Origin: Elysia crispata
Taxonomy: Eukaryota; Mollusca; Gastropoda; Plakobranchidae
Reading direction: 5' to 3'
Length of the DNA: 64,000 bases
Assembly: GCA_033675545.1 (NCBI GenBank)
Contig: JAWDGP010006892.1
Span: 112,501-176,500 of the forward strand
Positions 41,188-54,200 of the stretch are shown piece by piece. The notes under the pieces are model-generated. The model searched no databases. It had not been told where the DNA came from and saw only the letters and a program-made list of their open reading frames with translations. The translations under genes were made by a program, and so were the position numbers. Position 1 is the stretch's first letter; every line of letters starts with the position of its first letter.

Positions 41188-42040
41188 AAAAAATATATCC
41201 GTCCCTTTTTTTTCCTTGTATTATTCGGTTGATTATAATAAACCCGCTTTTTTTCGTTTGAACTTAGGAACATGGCTTTTGCTATCTGCTACCGTATCTT
41301 TAAAAATTTGATGAGATAACCACAATTAAAAAAATAATTTTCAATCTTTGTTCAATTATACATGCAGATGGGGACCTTTTTCTTCAGCCCGGACCTCGCC
41401 CATCTCATGTTTTGCATCCTCTCTCGCTCATAGACAGAATGCTAGTTATGAAACCGAATTCCCACGAATAAGTTATCTGTAGATCTTATGACGTTCTGTT
41501 CTCCTCTTTTACATTTTTTTAATCTTTCTATTTATCTTCATGTTTTGTGCGCTCTTAACCGTGTCTACATCGGTTTCGAAAATATGGCTGCTGAATGTTC
41601 TTTCCTTTTCGAATACGATGTTTGGCTCCGTTCGTAATTTGAAGGCGCCTTTTATTTTAGTCTTTTCATTTTATCGTGTTGCACGTCTTCCCCTGTCGCC
41701 AAACACTTCATTAAGTTCCGTGTTAACTCATCCGTGAACCTTTTTTTTCATTATCCAACCATCAAGGGATGAATGCATCACACAGGCAACGTGACTTTAA
41801 AAGATGGTGCAAAACGCTTTGCTTTTTTAGATGATAAGAGCTACAGCTTCTTTTTTTATCTTTCCTTTAGCAGGAGTATTTCTCTATCATTGTGCATTGC
41901 AAGAAAAGATTAAGTCCAAACTTGATCCAGCCGCTTTTCTGAAAATCTTGGTGAAAATTAAGGGACGTTAAACTTCCACCCGCTTTTAAAGGGTCGAGAT
42001 CCAAGATAAAGTGTCGACGGTTGGTAAGTGCTGCAAAGAG

Positions 42041-42044
<4 letters not shown>

Positions 42045-42113
<69 letters not shown>

Positions 42114-42138
42114 GAGACAGAGACAGAGAGAGAGAGAC

Positions 42139-42212
<74 letters not shown>

Positions 42213-42240
42213 CGAGAGAGACAGACAGGCAGAGACAGAG
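42045..42240. repeat. (GA)n array with GACA blocks
   Basis: About 195 bp of GA repeat containing GACA units near 42100-42145 and 42220. Confidence 0.97.
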
Positions 42241-42463
42241 TAAATATTGGTTGAGGTAGGAGTTATTAAAAAACTTTTGTCTGAAACACACAGCAGGTGT
42301 TCACATACCTTTGAATTTATGCCTGATGGAAAGGGCAAGAAAATTTAATATTTCCAAAAATTATCGTATAACTATATATATTCAAAGAATGTAATTACTA
42401 GTCAAAAATTGTCCTGTTGTGAAATTAACACAGCTGTGGTATGTTAGCGATATATCTTTCACA

Positions 42464-42465
<2 letters not shown>

Positions 42466-42495
<30 letters not shown>
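42466..42495. repeat. (TA)n microsatellite
   Basis: About 30 bp of alternating TA. Confidence 0.95.
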
Positions 42496-42497
<2 letters not shown>

Positions 42498-43091
42498 TTT
42501 TTCTTTTGTTTTTTTTTTCCTCTCCCTTCTTTAAATGATTTATTACACAATTCATAAAAACTAACACGATATAAAACATTTTCGTCATTTTCGGACTTCA
42601 AAAAACATTGTGCTTTTACGATATCTCTCCAAGAGTGCAAGAGAATGGTTAAGATAAGGTCGACATATATTAGAAGATTGATTTCAAGAAGTTTGGATCA
42701 GGCATTCATGCTACACCTGGGATGGATGTAGAGCCTCTTCATGATTGTTGTCCTTAATCACTCTTACACAATGCCATTTTAGGATATCAAACAAGTGTTT
42801 TATGTTGTAGAGGTAGTGCATACATTGGTCATATTGGCATTGTCGTTGTATTCTCTGTCAATGTGGAACAGACGAATGCAATCATGTGATGTTAATTTAT
42901 TTTTATTCCGAATAAACATGGAAGTGGTCCTCTTAGTGCAGTTAATTCTTTCACCCTGCATTCTTAGGTTTCAAAAACTAAAAAAGTTGTACTGTCCTAC
43001 CTACATTTTTTTGTGAATAAGACTTCAGCTTGTAAGTAAGAACTTCAGCCTGTTTTTCCTCGCCTGACTAATAAGTCTAATTATGTAATAA

Positions 43092-43968
<877 letters not shown>

Positions 43969-44880
43969 GTCCTCTTGCTGAGCTGTGTGTGCTGTGGTGT
44001 AACATTTACGGCGGATCAAATGGAGAAAAGCTAGCGTCCATTGTGCTCAGGTTGTTGAGAACCAGCAGTGACATCATACTTTTTCCCTATTGGTGTTCGA
44101 AAACCAGAGATTGTTATTAATTCAGAGTTAACAATAAAATAATGTCCAGGTTTCCTAACAGTGAATGCATGATCAAAACTCAAAATCATGAAAACAGGGA
44201 ACTTGGTTCGAAAAGATCCCAGCAAAATGAGTGCCGGGCATACAAAGAGATGAGGAGAGAAACTAATTCTATGGATACGAGTAAGTACGAGGAAGCTGGC
44301 TGAAAACTAAAATGGTAGGTTTGAAGTGCTTGCTAGTGATCACCCAAAGATCATCTCGAAAGAGGGATAACAAGTTAATGAAATGGATTTTTCTGGGAAT
44401 CTATTCGAAACGCTTGGGCCGTTTCACTTTAATAAACAGAAGCCCTGTATCTCATTCCAAGTAGAGAAGACTGGCTTGACCTTATTTCTGATCCAGGAGA
44501 TAGTACTTTCAGTCATTTGCAGTTTATGGTATTGTAATTCGTGTTCTTCGTTTATCTTCATTATTCAAAATGGTATGCAGAGCTGCAGCAGTTCGGTATT
44601 ACAACCGCTTATTATAATAGTGGCATATGATTATCATAACTATAATATAATGAAGTTAATAACTAATCTACATTGTTAAAATATACTTAAAAGTTTCTAA
44701 AGATTTGTAGAATTTAGAATGATATCGATTTCTGTGTGCATCTGCGCATTTATTAACATGACATTATTTTATTGTTGGATTCCATCGATATGTTAAGTCC
44801 AATACATTATCAAGCTGTATTGCTATACTTTTAGTGAAATCAATTTCGTTAATTTTATCTCCTGCCCTCCCCTCCGCCTG

Positions 44881-44883
<3 letters not shown>

Positions 44884-44968
<85 letters not shown>
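44884..44968. repeat. (CT)n microsatellite
   Basis: About 85 bp of pure CT repeat between the two copies of the 0.87-kb repeat. Confidence 0.98.
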
Positions 44969-44972
<4 letters not shown>

Positions 44973-45345
44973 TTCCTTCTCCCTTTATCTCTCATTATCT
45001 GCATGCGTGGCCATGTGTATATTAATTCCCGCCTTTCTCTCTATTTTATTAACTCTCTCCGCCTCTCATTCTCCTGACTCTCACTCTAGGACTTTTTCTC
45101 AAGCATGCACTTTTTATTTATATTGATGGTCCTTTATTGTACATTTTACATTTTTTAAAATCATTAATATTTGCCAAAATTACTAAGACAATAAACGCTT
45201 ATTACGGAGATTTAAAACAACACCGTTTCAGAGTAGAATGGAATATATATTCTTTGAGCATTTCTTTTTTAGGTAGTGATAATTAGTTTACCATGTCTGC
45301 CTTATGTTTAATAATCTAAGAGGCGGCCTTTACATCTTTACATCT

Positions 45346-46520
45346 TTACAAGGCTGTGTCCCTCCACTGCAGGAAGTAGCCCTCCGCGTCAGCCTTCCAT
45401 CCATCTCTGTCTTTGGCGTCTCTGCTCCATGTGGCGCCCTTGATCTTGACAATATCGTCTCGCCACCGCCTCACTTGTCTTCCTCGTGATCTTTTCCCGT
45501 GTCTAGGTTGCCACTCGGTGACTCTGAGTGTCCATCTGTTGTCTTGATACCTTGCCGCATGACCAGCCCACTTCCATTTCTGCTTGGTTATAAAGTCAAC
45601 TATATCTTTTACTTGTGTTCTTCTTCTGATTTCTTTGCACGGTACTTTATCTTTGAGTTTTATTCTTAGCATCTTCCTTTCCATTGCCCTTTGTGCTACT
45701 CTCAGTTTTTGTGTCAGAGCTTTTGTTAGTGACCATGTTTCGCATCCGTAAGTCATTGTAGGGAGGATACATTGGTTGTAGACTTGTCTTTTGAGGGAGA
45801 GTGGCATCTTTTCGTCTTGAAAAATCTCTTTGTTTCTTCCGAAGCAACTCCACCCAGCTCTTATCCTGCAAGTTACTTCTTCTTTTGTTGTTTCTTTGAG
45901 ATGGGTAGTTTGGCCTAGATATTTATAACTGTTGACTTTCTCGATTTCTTCATTTTCTATGTATATATTTTCGTTGCTTTCAAAGTTGGTCATGTATTTT
46001 GTTTTCCCTTTATGCATTCTGAGTCCTGTTTCTAGGCTCAAGGTGTTCAGTTTATTTAATTGTTCCTCCATGTCCTCTATCTTTTCTGTTACAAGTGCGA
46101 CGTCATCTGCGAATCTCAGGTTGGTAAGTGTTTCGCCGTCTACGTTTATTCCGTGCTCTAGGCCTGCCTTTCGGAATATCATCTCCATGGCTGTCGTAAA
46201 CATTTTCGGAGAGATTGGATCGCCTTGCCTGACCCCTCTGTTTATGGGGAATGTTTCTGACTCCAGATTGTCGATATGAACTCGTGCTGTAGCCTTTTGG
46301 TAGATGTTTTCGAGGATGGCAACGTATGTTTCATTGATGTTAATTTTCCGCAGCGCGTCGAAGATGGCAAAGTGTTCTACGGAGTCGAAAGCTTTCTCAT
46401 AATCTATAAAACCGACGCACAGAGGTAAGTTGTACTCGTTTGATTTCTCTATGACCTGGTTGAGGGTGAAAATGTGGTCCGTGGTTGAGAAGCCCCTTCT
46501 AAATCCAGCTTGATCTCTAG
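45346..46520 (-). pseudogene. LINE reverse transcriptase, C-terminal fragment
   Basis: Reading on from the inversion junction, the frame is open for about 390 codons: RDQAGFRRGFSTTDHI, then FIDYEKAFDSVEH (motif A with catalytic Asp), then RGVRQGDPISP, then LRFADDVAL (the catalytic FADD box), then KYLG. Next comes the C-terminal part with CETWSLTKA and WKWAGHAARYQDNRW, ending at TAA (45346). The enzyme copies element RNA at a nicked target. No stop interrupts this segment, so the insertion is fairly recent. The endonuclease and N-terminal reverse transcriptase are missing or inverted, so it cannot make an active protein. Confidence 0.9.
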
Positions 46521-46781
46521 CGACCAGCGACTTACTGCTGCTTGGAGAAGAACCGGTTCTAAAGTACCTGACAAGCTGTTACAACAAAATCCTCAAGACA
46601 AAAGAAATCCCACCCAGCTGGGATGAAGCGAAGATCATCATACTATACAAAAAAGGAGACCCCGGCGACGTAAAAAATTATCGTCCCATCAGTTTGTTGT
46701 CACATAGTTATAAGTTGTTCACTAGATTACTGCAAAAAAGGATGGAGAACACCCTGGATGAAAATCAACCTAGAGATCAAG
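46521..46781 (+). pseudogene. LINE reverse transcriptase, inverted 5' fragment
   Basis: The plus-strand frame reads GEEPVLKYLTSCYNKI, then IPPSWDEAKIIILYKKGD, then VKNYRPISLLSHSYKLF and ENTLDENQPRDQ, the part of the enzyme just before AGFRRG in the minus-strand piece. The two pieces meet at 46520/46521. The 12-mer CTAGAGATCAAG is present at both ends of the break (46770-46781 here; on the minus strand at 46520-46509). Together they rebuild an order interrupted only by inversion. Confidence 0.88.
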
Positions 46782-46911
46782 AGGCGGCCTTAATACATGA
46801 CAAAGACAAGAATTTAAACGCTGCTTTACAGGATCTAAATACTGTACATTTAATGTAAATTATGAACCTAGGATAATTACTCTATGTTTTTCTCGGCCTT
46901 TCACACAAAAG

Positions 46912-47089
46912 TTCTGGCTATTGGAGGCTGTCTTTCTCTGGAAGTGCACACGAATGATCAATTTAAGAAAAGAAAGTTGGATCTCTTGAGAAAGACATCA
47001 GTCATAGTATATCCTCCTCCTTCTATTAATTCAATTGAGATGTTGTTAATTTACTCCATCTTTCATATAATTGTTTTCTCTCTCTCTAT

Positions 47090-47180
<91 letters not shown>

Positions 47181-47772
47181 CTGACCACTGGCAGACATTT
47201 CGGGATTTTCTTAAGTTTTGTAAGTGCATATTTAATACACTATTTTGTCTTTATGGTGAAAGTCCCTATGTTTTGGTGAGGCACGGTTAAATCTTACATC
47301 CTGGTGATGATATTGTGACTCTGTTTTCTGAACCAACCAGTTGTTTCACCAACACGTATGTTTTCTCGCTGTTGGCCTGCCTGAGATTGTCATGTATTTC
47401 TTGTATTCAATTCTTTTTAGCTTTCACAATGTTGTTCTTCATTCCGCGCCTAAACTCTGATGTCATGTCATAACTGAAACCTTTGGTTTTAGCGGACAGA
47501 TTTTCGAGGCATTGTAATACTGTGGAGGGTGGAGCAGTCTATTTCTCATGCAGAATATATACTATATTCTGTCCGCTATGCAAATAAAGGATGAGGATTA
47601 GCGCAGAGAAGACTTAACTCATAACTTAGTACGTAAAATAAATTAACTGAGACACTACAATGTCACTTTCCATGTACAACGCTTAAAAATGATTGTGAAC
47701 AATATATCGTTTATTGTCCATAAGAACAATATGGTCCCGACGTGTTAGAAAAAAAGTAATTACGGGATAACC
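46912..47772. repeat. 0.87-kb direct repeat, copy 2
   Basis: This is the second copy of the segment at 43092-43968, offset by about 3.8 kb. It has its own (CT)n array at 47076-47179, which differs in flanking detail and lacks the ATCT block. The LINE lies about 120 bp to its left and is not part of the repeat. Confidence 0.9.
47076..47179. repeat. (CT)n array inside repeat copy 2
   Basis: About 90 bp of CT, at the position equivalent to 43252-43360 in copy 1. Confidence 0.97.
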
Positions 47773-48160
47773 CTCATAGTAGGGGATAGGGGGAGTCTCT
47801 TGACAAATCCTAAAAGGTGCATTCTAGATTTCACTAGATTTCATTATTTTAATCTACATTAAGGCTTTGTGTCTTATTTATGATGATTTGATCTAGATCT
47901 AGTCTGAATTTGATTCATCGCTCGCGGCGCAATTCAACAAAATACGCCTAACATAGTTATGATGATAGTTGCTGGTACGTTATACAATCAGTGATGTTTC
48001 TTTCGACATGACTGACTCTGAAAATGAATCCAGTATGATATGATTTTACAAAAGAGCACAAAATAGCAATTCTCAAGCCTTCAATTAAAAAAGAGGCAAA
48101 GCATTATTCCACAGATGTTGGTTGAAAACTCAATACCTAACTAGAAGACCCCTCTCAACA

Positions 48161-48312
48161 CTCTCTTTCTTCTCTCTCACACACACCCACTTTCTCTCAT
48201 TCTCTTCTCCCTCTTTCCTCTCTGTCTCTCTCACACACACATACTCCCTCTCTCTTCCTCTATCTGTCTATCTCTCTCTACCTCGCTCTTTCTTTCTTTT
48301 CCTCTCTCTCTT

Positions 48313-48375
<63 letters not shown>
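48161..48375. repeat. pyrimidine-rich tract with (CT)n core
   Basis: Degenerate CT/CACA sequence with a pure CT core at about 48320-48374. Confidence 0.9.
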
Positions 48376-48377
<2 letters not shown>

Positions 48378-49914
48378 ATTTCTCTCGTCATCTATTTCCC
48401 TATGTCTCTTTCGTTTTGTTTCTCTTTTTATCCCTTTCTTTTTCTGCCTCCCTTTCTCACTCCCTCTACAACTCCTTTCTCCCGCACTCTCTGATTATCT
48501 TATCTATCCATCTATCAATTATCTTTCTCACTCCTACCTCTCCCCCTCTAACTTCTAAAATCTAATTTCATTCCATTTTCTTCAGCAATTCGATAATCTT
48601 CAGCTCAAGTTACAATAAAATGAACTCGCCACCAATACAAGAGCAGAACTGATTGAGCAATTCCTACGTCACTACGCGAAGAGCCACCGCGATTAATTTT
48701 TTAAGACCTATGGTGCGTGTGTGCGTTTAATTGTTTTTAGTCATCAGGAATGTAGGTCACCGAACGAGCTGAGTGAAAATTTAACTCGCAAACAGTATAG
48801 TGGTGAATTACGACTGCGGGCCAAAATATAATGTGATTCTTTTCATAACTCATCATTGAACGAATAAGGCAGCGGATCGATTACTGATGTGCCTATTAGC
48901 TTTACATCTGTTGTACATGGTAATCGTATTTTGGTCAGCCGGAATGATCCTGTCTTGTTTAGCGCTGCCAGTCTCAGGAAAACAATAGGCTAGTATCATT
49001 CAAGAAGCTACTAATAAAAAGATTTTAGATATACAAAAATAATAAATGAATAAAAAGATATTTATATTGATATATAATTAAATACGTAGATCGGTAATAG
49101 TTAAATAGATTACATAGATATATACAATAAAGATAGATTTATACGTTTAGAAACCAATAAAATAAACGATGAATGGATCAATTATTACATGGATAAGCAG
49201 AGATGACCCAATATTAAACTTGAGAATAAAACATATAATAACTAAGAGTTTTGTGATACTGCCACCTAAGGTTTTAATTTAATCAAAATCCATCCGGAGG
49301 AAATGATCTTTTTGTTGCGGTTTTATTTTTTTTTTTAACAATGCATTGAAGGAACCATTGAAAGTCTATAAAAAATAATTATTCCTTTCTTTTTCTGCAA
49401 TTATTTTTCGATCTAGCTTTAAGTTTATAGTTTTGAGTATTAATGCAAAATTCAATGTAGAGAAAACAAAGCAAAGTTGATGTTGTGTAATAAGTCGGCA
49501 TTGTTCATTGGTTTGAACAAAAAAAATCTTGCAATTAAATCGATACGATTTCATGTCATTTCTTATTTAAATGAAAAGGTGAAACAGCATGGGGAGCCGC
49601 GAAAATTTAAGTTAGATGGGTTGTACATCTGATGTGAGAAATAAAGAAATGAGGAATGGAAAACAATCAACAAGATGCAACAGAACTTATGAAACGCATT
49701 AGCTGAGCTTAGAAAACATAGAAAGCTAAGCTTTCAAATGAATAATAAAAAGGAAAAAAAGTTATTGAACTATGCAAGTTTTTGTAAGTTTTTTTCATTG
49801 CTATGTATGATCCCCAGGCAACATAATCCCCGGTCTCTGGCATAAGATCTAAATGGGTGCTGATGTTGAATTTTACAAGGAAATCACTGCAAAGAATTTG
49901 TGAGGTTGACTTAC

Positions 49915-51562
49915 CTCCTCGCTTGTTGCTCCCTATCCCTGGTGAAGGGGCTCCACCCAGACTGCTAACGTTGGTTAGCATGGTAAACGTCTGGTGAGGG
50001 TGAGCCATCTCGGCCAGCTGTTGCGCCATTTGTTGGTGGTCAATGGTAGGCATATGGGCAGGCCCGGGGCTCTCACTATCCAAAACTTGGATATTTCCAG
50101 ACGCTTGCTGGTTGTTCAGTCCAGTCAGGGAAGAAGCTGGAATGTGGATGGTGGATATGCGGTTGTGGGAATTCCCTAATCCATGTTGGAGATGATTGCC
50201 TTCTCCTCTACTGTGGGCAACAGGCGGCTGAAGTTGAACCTGAGCATGAATGTCGGAGATGTCACCAGAGTCAGACCTTTGTTGCGGGATGCCCCCTTCG
50301 TAGAAGAGCTGATGATGGGCATGGATATGTTGGTGATGGTGGTGATCTTGCTGGGGTTGATGAGTGTAAACTAATCCTCCAGCTTCGTCGTGACCCACGG
50401 TCTGAATGAGATGGGTTGTTGTGGAGCCCGACATAAGAACCGGATGGCTAGTAGTGCTGACGTAAGAGGACTGTGGAATGAGGAGCGGGGGTGGGGAGTC
50501 TTTGTTATCGTTTTCCAACGCTGAAGCATGCATGAGGGTTTGGTGAGGATGAAGATGATGTTCTAGGTTATTTTGCTGCTGGTGTTGTTCTTGTGGAAAG
50601 CTGTCGTGCTGCTGATAATGCTGATACTCCTGCTGCGGTTGAGAAGAGAGAGACAAAGGTGGATATTGGTGGTCCTGATGTTGTTGCTGTTGATGAGGAT
50701 TTTGATTGTGACGGTTGAGAGATAGAGGAGATCTGCTTTGTTCTGTCTCTGGTACAGAGCCTGGTCTTTGAGATGGCGAAGACTCGGAATGAAAAGTAGT
50801 TTGTATGTTGTGAACTAAGGAGGAGCCTTCTTGAGCACTTACTTGGATAGAATCCACCAATGTTGATTCTTGATCTTGGTAATGGTACAGCACTTGCTGC
50901 TGCTGCTCCTTATGTTCATGTTGGTGGTGATGCTGGTGATGGTTGCTCAGATGTTGATTGACAGACGAATCAGCTCTCTCATACCCTGGTTGGACATGCC
51001 GCTGCAATTGTTGCAACTGTCGTTGATGCTGTTCCTGTTCTTGTTGCTGCCGCAATTGGTCGTGCTTTAGCTTTTCTAGATATTCTGCCTGTTGTATCTC
51101 GGATTTAACATGAACGAAAGTGTCAACTTGCAGTATTTCAGATGTAACCAATGCGGCTCTGTTAGATACGGCTTGATTGCTTTCTTTTACTTCAGGTGCT
51201 CCCCTTTCATTCTTGCGTACCTTGTCGCTATTTCCTACATCATCTTGTATATTGCTGCTGTAACGCCCGGTGTTCGCTTTAGCGTTCTTCCTGTTTTTAT
51301 TTTCTCTGCCTGGTCGAGCACGCTTCGTTGGTGAGACACCAGATACGCCACTCTCGGCTACGTCAGAGATTGTAGCGGTCCCATCAGCCGTATCAAGAAG
51401 CGGAGCCGCGAGGGCCATGGCGCTGCGTCGAGCCTTGCTGGCCTTATTGCCTCCGTTCGGCTTCGATGCACTCACGGTTCCTGGTGCTGCTTTTTTCGTC
51501 TGTTTTCCACTCTGCTTTCCGGCCTGTTTTCTCATTTTGCTTGTTGGTTCTACAATTTGAGG
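49915..51562 (-). CDS. long exon (exon A) of a Gln/His-rich putative nuclear protein
   Basis: About 549 in-frame residues run from PQIVEP at 51562 to GSNKRGG at 49915. The donor is GGAG/GTAAGT (intron starts 49914); the frame would continue to a stop at 49709 only if unspliced. The left boundary uses the acceptor TTTATTACAG ending at 51563. Alternatively the gene could start at the ATG at 51619 (MSRNERI). Features in order: Lys-rich start (KMRKQAGKQSGKQTKK); bipartite-NLS-like KRARPGRENKNRKNAK; a SUMO-type VKSE; a Gln-rich possibly helical segment (LEKLKHDQLRQQQEQEQ); several His and Gln runs; Ser/Pro-rich and Thr/His-rich stretches; and a hydrophobic-Ser end (FTMLTNVSSLGG). No zinc finger or enzyme fold is visible. 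Composition suggests a transcription factor or chromatin protein, but I do not recognise the family. Confidence 0.75.
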
Positions 51563-51656
51563 CTGTAATAAATGCATGTTGAATGACGATAAATAGGTAA
51601 TGCGCTCGTTTCTGGACATCCATTCGGAATATGAAAAAAATAGAGAGGAGAGGAGG

Positions 51657-51749
<93 letters not shown>
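51563..51749 (-). promoter_or_regulatory. acceptor region of exon A with (CT)n polypyrimidine tract
   Basis: On the minus strand a 90-bp (CT)n array (51749-51661) is followed by a CTCC/T-rich stretch, then the acceptor CATTTATTACAG. A competing AG (GATGTCCAG, about 51612) lies between. The microsatellite is thus placed where it could act as an extended polypyrimidine tract, although it is 100-190 nt from the preferred AG. Confidence 0.4.
51661..51749. repeat. (GA)n microsatellite upstream of exon A
   Basis: About 89 bp of pure GA on the plus strand (CT on the gene strand). Confidence 0.98.
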
Positions 51750-51751
<2 letters not shown>

Positions 51752-52229
51752 GAGCTTTGGAACAAGATTTGAAACCTTTTTTTTAAATCATGTAAGTGGT
51801 TAGGAGCAATCAGACCATAAGTTTGATGGAAGGACTAATTAATTTGACCATTGCTCGATGAGCTTCTTCCACAAATAACTAAACAGTTCTGAGGATACAT
51901 AAATCAGTCGATCACTATAAGAATACAATTCCACAACTATTGAAATACGTAAGAAAATGACTTAAAGACTCAACATTATTACAGTAAATGCTCATATTAT
52001 TATTCCATAGTAAAGATTGTAATGCATTTCAGCCCGTCTCAGTAAAATAAGCGAAACAGAAGAGATCATGATGTGACAAAAATTAAATCTTGCCTTTTAT
52101 ATTGATTCTCTTTAAAATTAAGTCAAGACCCTATGCAACTACTAATTCAAAATTGCAAGACGTTTCCATGCCACCCCCTCCCCCCTCCCCTCACCACCAC
52201 CACTCGATTTAGACCCTTCTTTTGTTTTC

Positions 52230-52395
52230 TGATTGCCAGTCGCAGGAGATCGGAGAGGAGGCGACGCCGCCAGAGTATCGTCACTGCGGTGGGACGTCTC
52301 GGGTCACGGGTGGCTGCGCAGGCTATCACTGTCGGCCGTCTGAACAAACCAAGACTGGTTGGGTCGGTATTTTAGAAACGGGAGCCGAAAGAAAA
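52230..52395. other. GC- and CpG-rich island, unassigned
   Basis: This block is much richer in G, C and CpG than its surroundings. The plus strand has a strong acceptor-like start (TTTTGTTTTCTGATTGCCAG, ending 52240). It has open frames such as one with HCGGTSRVTGGCAGYHC and another with RLGSRVAAQ. The latter loosely recalls the helix-turn-helix of Tc1-type transposases, but the resemblance is too short to call. It could be a first exon or promoter of the minus-strand gene, an exon of another gene, or a transposon scrap. Confidence 0.35.
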
Positions 52396-53173
52396 ACCTA
52401 CTGAGGTAATTGTAGATCTAGGCTCAACATTTCACTCTAGCGTTCCTGGGAATGCGTTTATAATTAAAGTATTAATAATAATAAAAAATAAATACTCGTT
52501 AATGCTAAATAAATTGGTTTCTATTCAGAAAACTTAATGTAATTTTATCGTTACAAGTGTGGAACCTTGCAAATGTCGTACTTATGTAGTTTTCATGCAA
52601 GATCAGATTTCATTCATAAGATTTAACCTGTATACATATGCTTGTGTGAATTATGTGTGAATTCGTTTTTTCTTTGTTTTATTCGTCTTTCATCTATCTC
52701 CAACTAGTTTTTGTGGTGCGCCCTCCTACCTCTTCTCCCCCATCCCATCCCATTATGTCTTAATTTATCTACCGATCGATTTATCTTCCTCTGTATACCG
52801 ATAATCTAGCCTTAACAAAATATTCTCTATCTTTCGCATGCTTATTTTTCTGTGTTGCGCGATTGCAGCTTGTAAGTCTCTCTCCTTTCTTTAAGTCTCA
52901 CTCTCTCTTCCGAAACGCCAGTCTAGATAATTATAGTCTATTGAGAATAAGTTCAGGATCTGGATCACTAGTACACAGAAACATAGCAGCAAGCTGTCTT
53001 GAACATTAATTTGGGTGACTCAGGGTAAATTTTCAAAGGACACAAATATTTTGGTAAATGCTATCATTCTCAATTCGAATTCGAAGGATGTTCTGTTTGA
53101 AAAGCCAGCCGATAATTTTCCTTTCAATGATTAGGTCTTAATTAATTTTATCGGAGCTCTTTTTTAAGCCAAG

Positions 53174-53206
53174 GTGCTGCTGCTGCTGCTACTACTACTA
53201 CTACTA

Positions 53207-53266
<60 letters not shown>

Positions 53267-53267
53267 T

Positions 53268-53357
<90 letters not shown>

Positions 53358-53358
53358 C

Positions 53359-53448
<90 letters not shown>

Positions 53449-53459
53449 GCTACTACTAC
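53174..53459. repeat. (CTA)n microsatellite with CTG and CCA blocks
   Basis: About 285 bp of trinucleotide repeat, starting with CTG units, with a CCA block near 53347-53368. Poly-Leu and poly-Val frames here are repeat translation. Confidence 0.97.
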
Positions 53460-54119
53460 GAAAAATTAATCCATCGCCATCAACCTACGAGGATGTTTAA
53501 AGAAAAAATAGATAAGTCAGTGGCATAAGAGATTGATTAGCGATTTAAAATTTGGAAAATGTTCTTTTTTGCCATGTGCCAGGAATGATAGAGACTCATA
53601 TATATTCTTATATCGGTGCATCCCTCAGCACCCCCCCCCCCCTCCCCCTCCCCGCAACCCAGCTCTCCAAAAAATCTTATTTCATAGTGAAGACTTTTTA
53701 TATAGATCTAGAACATATTTCTATTATGAATGAAAAAAAAAACTGTAAAACAAAAACAAAACAAATAACAAACAAAAAACCTGCCGGTTACAAAAAAAAA
53801 TCTGATCGTAGCTTTGACTGAGTTCACTGAATGAACGCCTGTTATCAATATAAACACTTATTTCATGTTCCCGAAAGCATAATCATTACGCAAAAAGACT
53901 AAGTAAGCCTAACACAAAAAATCAGCGTGTAATAATTCAATACTTACATCAAAATCTCGGTTCAAAATTCCAGAAGACGAAGAACGATTTAAATTAGATA
54001 TGTGTAATTAAAAAAAAAAAAAAAAGCTTTTTGAAGTTGGATGCAGATCTAGATAATGGAGCTAGACCTAGAATCCAGATCAAGCACATTCGTACACATT
54101 CACAATCACCAGAGAGAAA

Positions 54120-54200
54120 TTGTTGTCAACCCTGCTCGCTGGGCCGCGACTGCGCATACCTGAGTCACCCAAACTTGAACGCTGATTGGTGGAGCGTGAC
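54120..54200 (-). promoter_or_regulatory. weak promoter-like cluster
   Basis: Within about 40 bp lie a CCAAT box on the minus strand (CACCAATCAGCG, about 54192-54181), a perfect AP-1-type TGAGTCA (54161-54167) and TGCGCA (54151-54156), in a locally GC-rich patch about 2.5 kb upstream of exon A. This is compatible with a TATA-less promoter for the minus-strand gene, but such short motifs also occur by chance. Confidence 0.2.

Larger units (their letters stand above)
45318..46791 (-). mobile_element. 5'-inverted, 5'-truncated RTE-like LINE with target-site duplications
   Basis: The same 13-mer AAGAGGCGGCCTT flanks the insertion at 45318-45330 and 46779-46791; 10-13 bp is duplication, since AAG is shared with the element. 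The 3' part (46520 down to 45331) is on the minus strand. It encodes the reverse transcriptase C-terminal half and ends at a stop codon followed at once by an octamer repeat tail (GATGTAAA). The 5' part (46521-46781) is on the plus strand and encodes the preceding reverse transcriptase segment. This order (5' piece inverted next to the 3' piece, outer end nearly continuous with it) is the signature of twin priming. I assign it to the RTE clade from the minimal 3' UTR, the tandem tail and the C-terminal sequence; this is family knowledge, not a search result. Confidence 0.88.

Noticed and set aside
53148-53500. Poly-Leu and poly-Val frames
   Set aside because: They are translations of the (CTA)n array.
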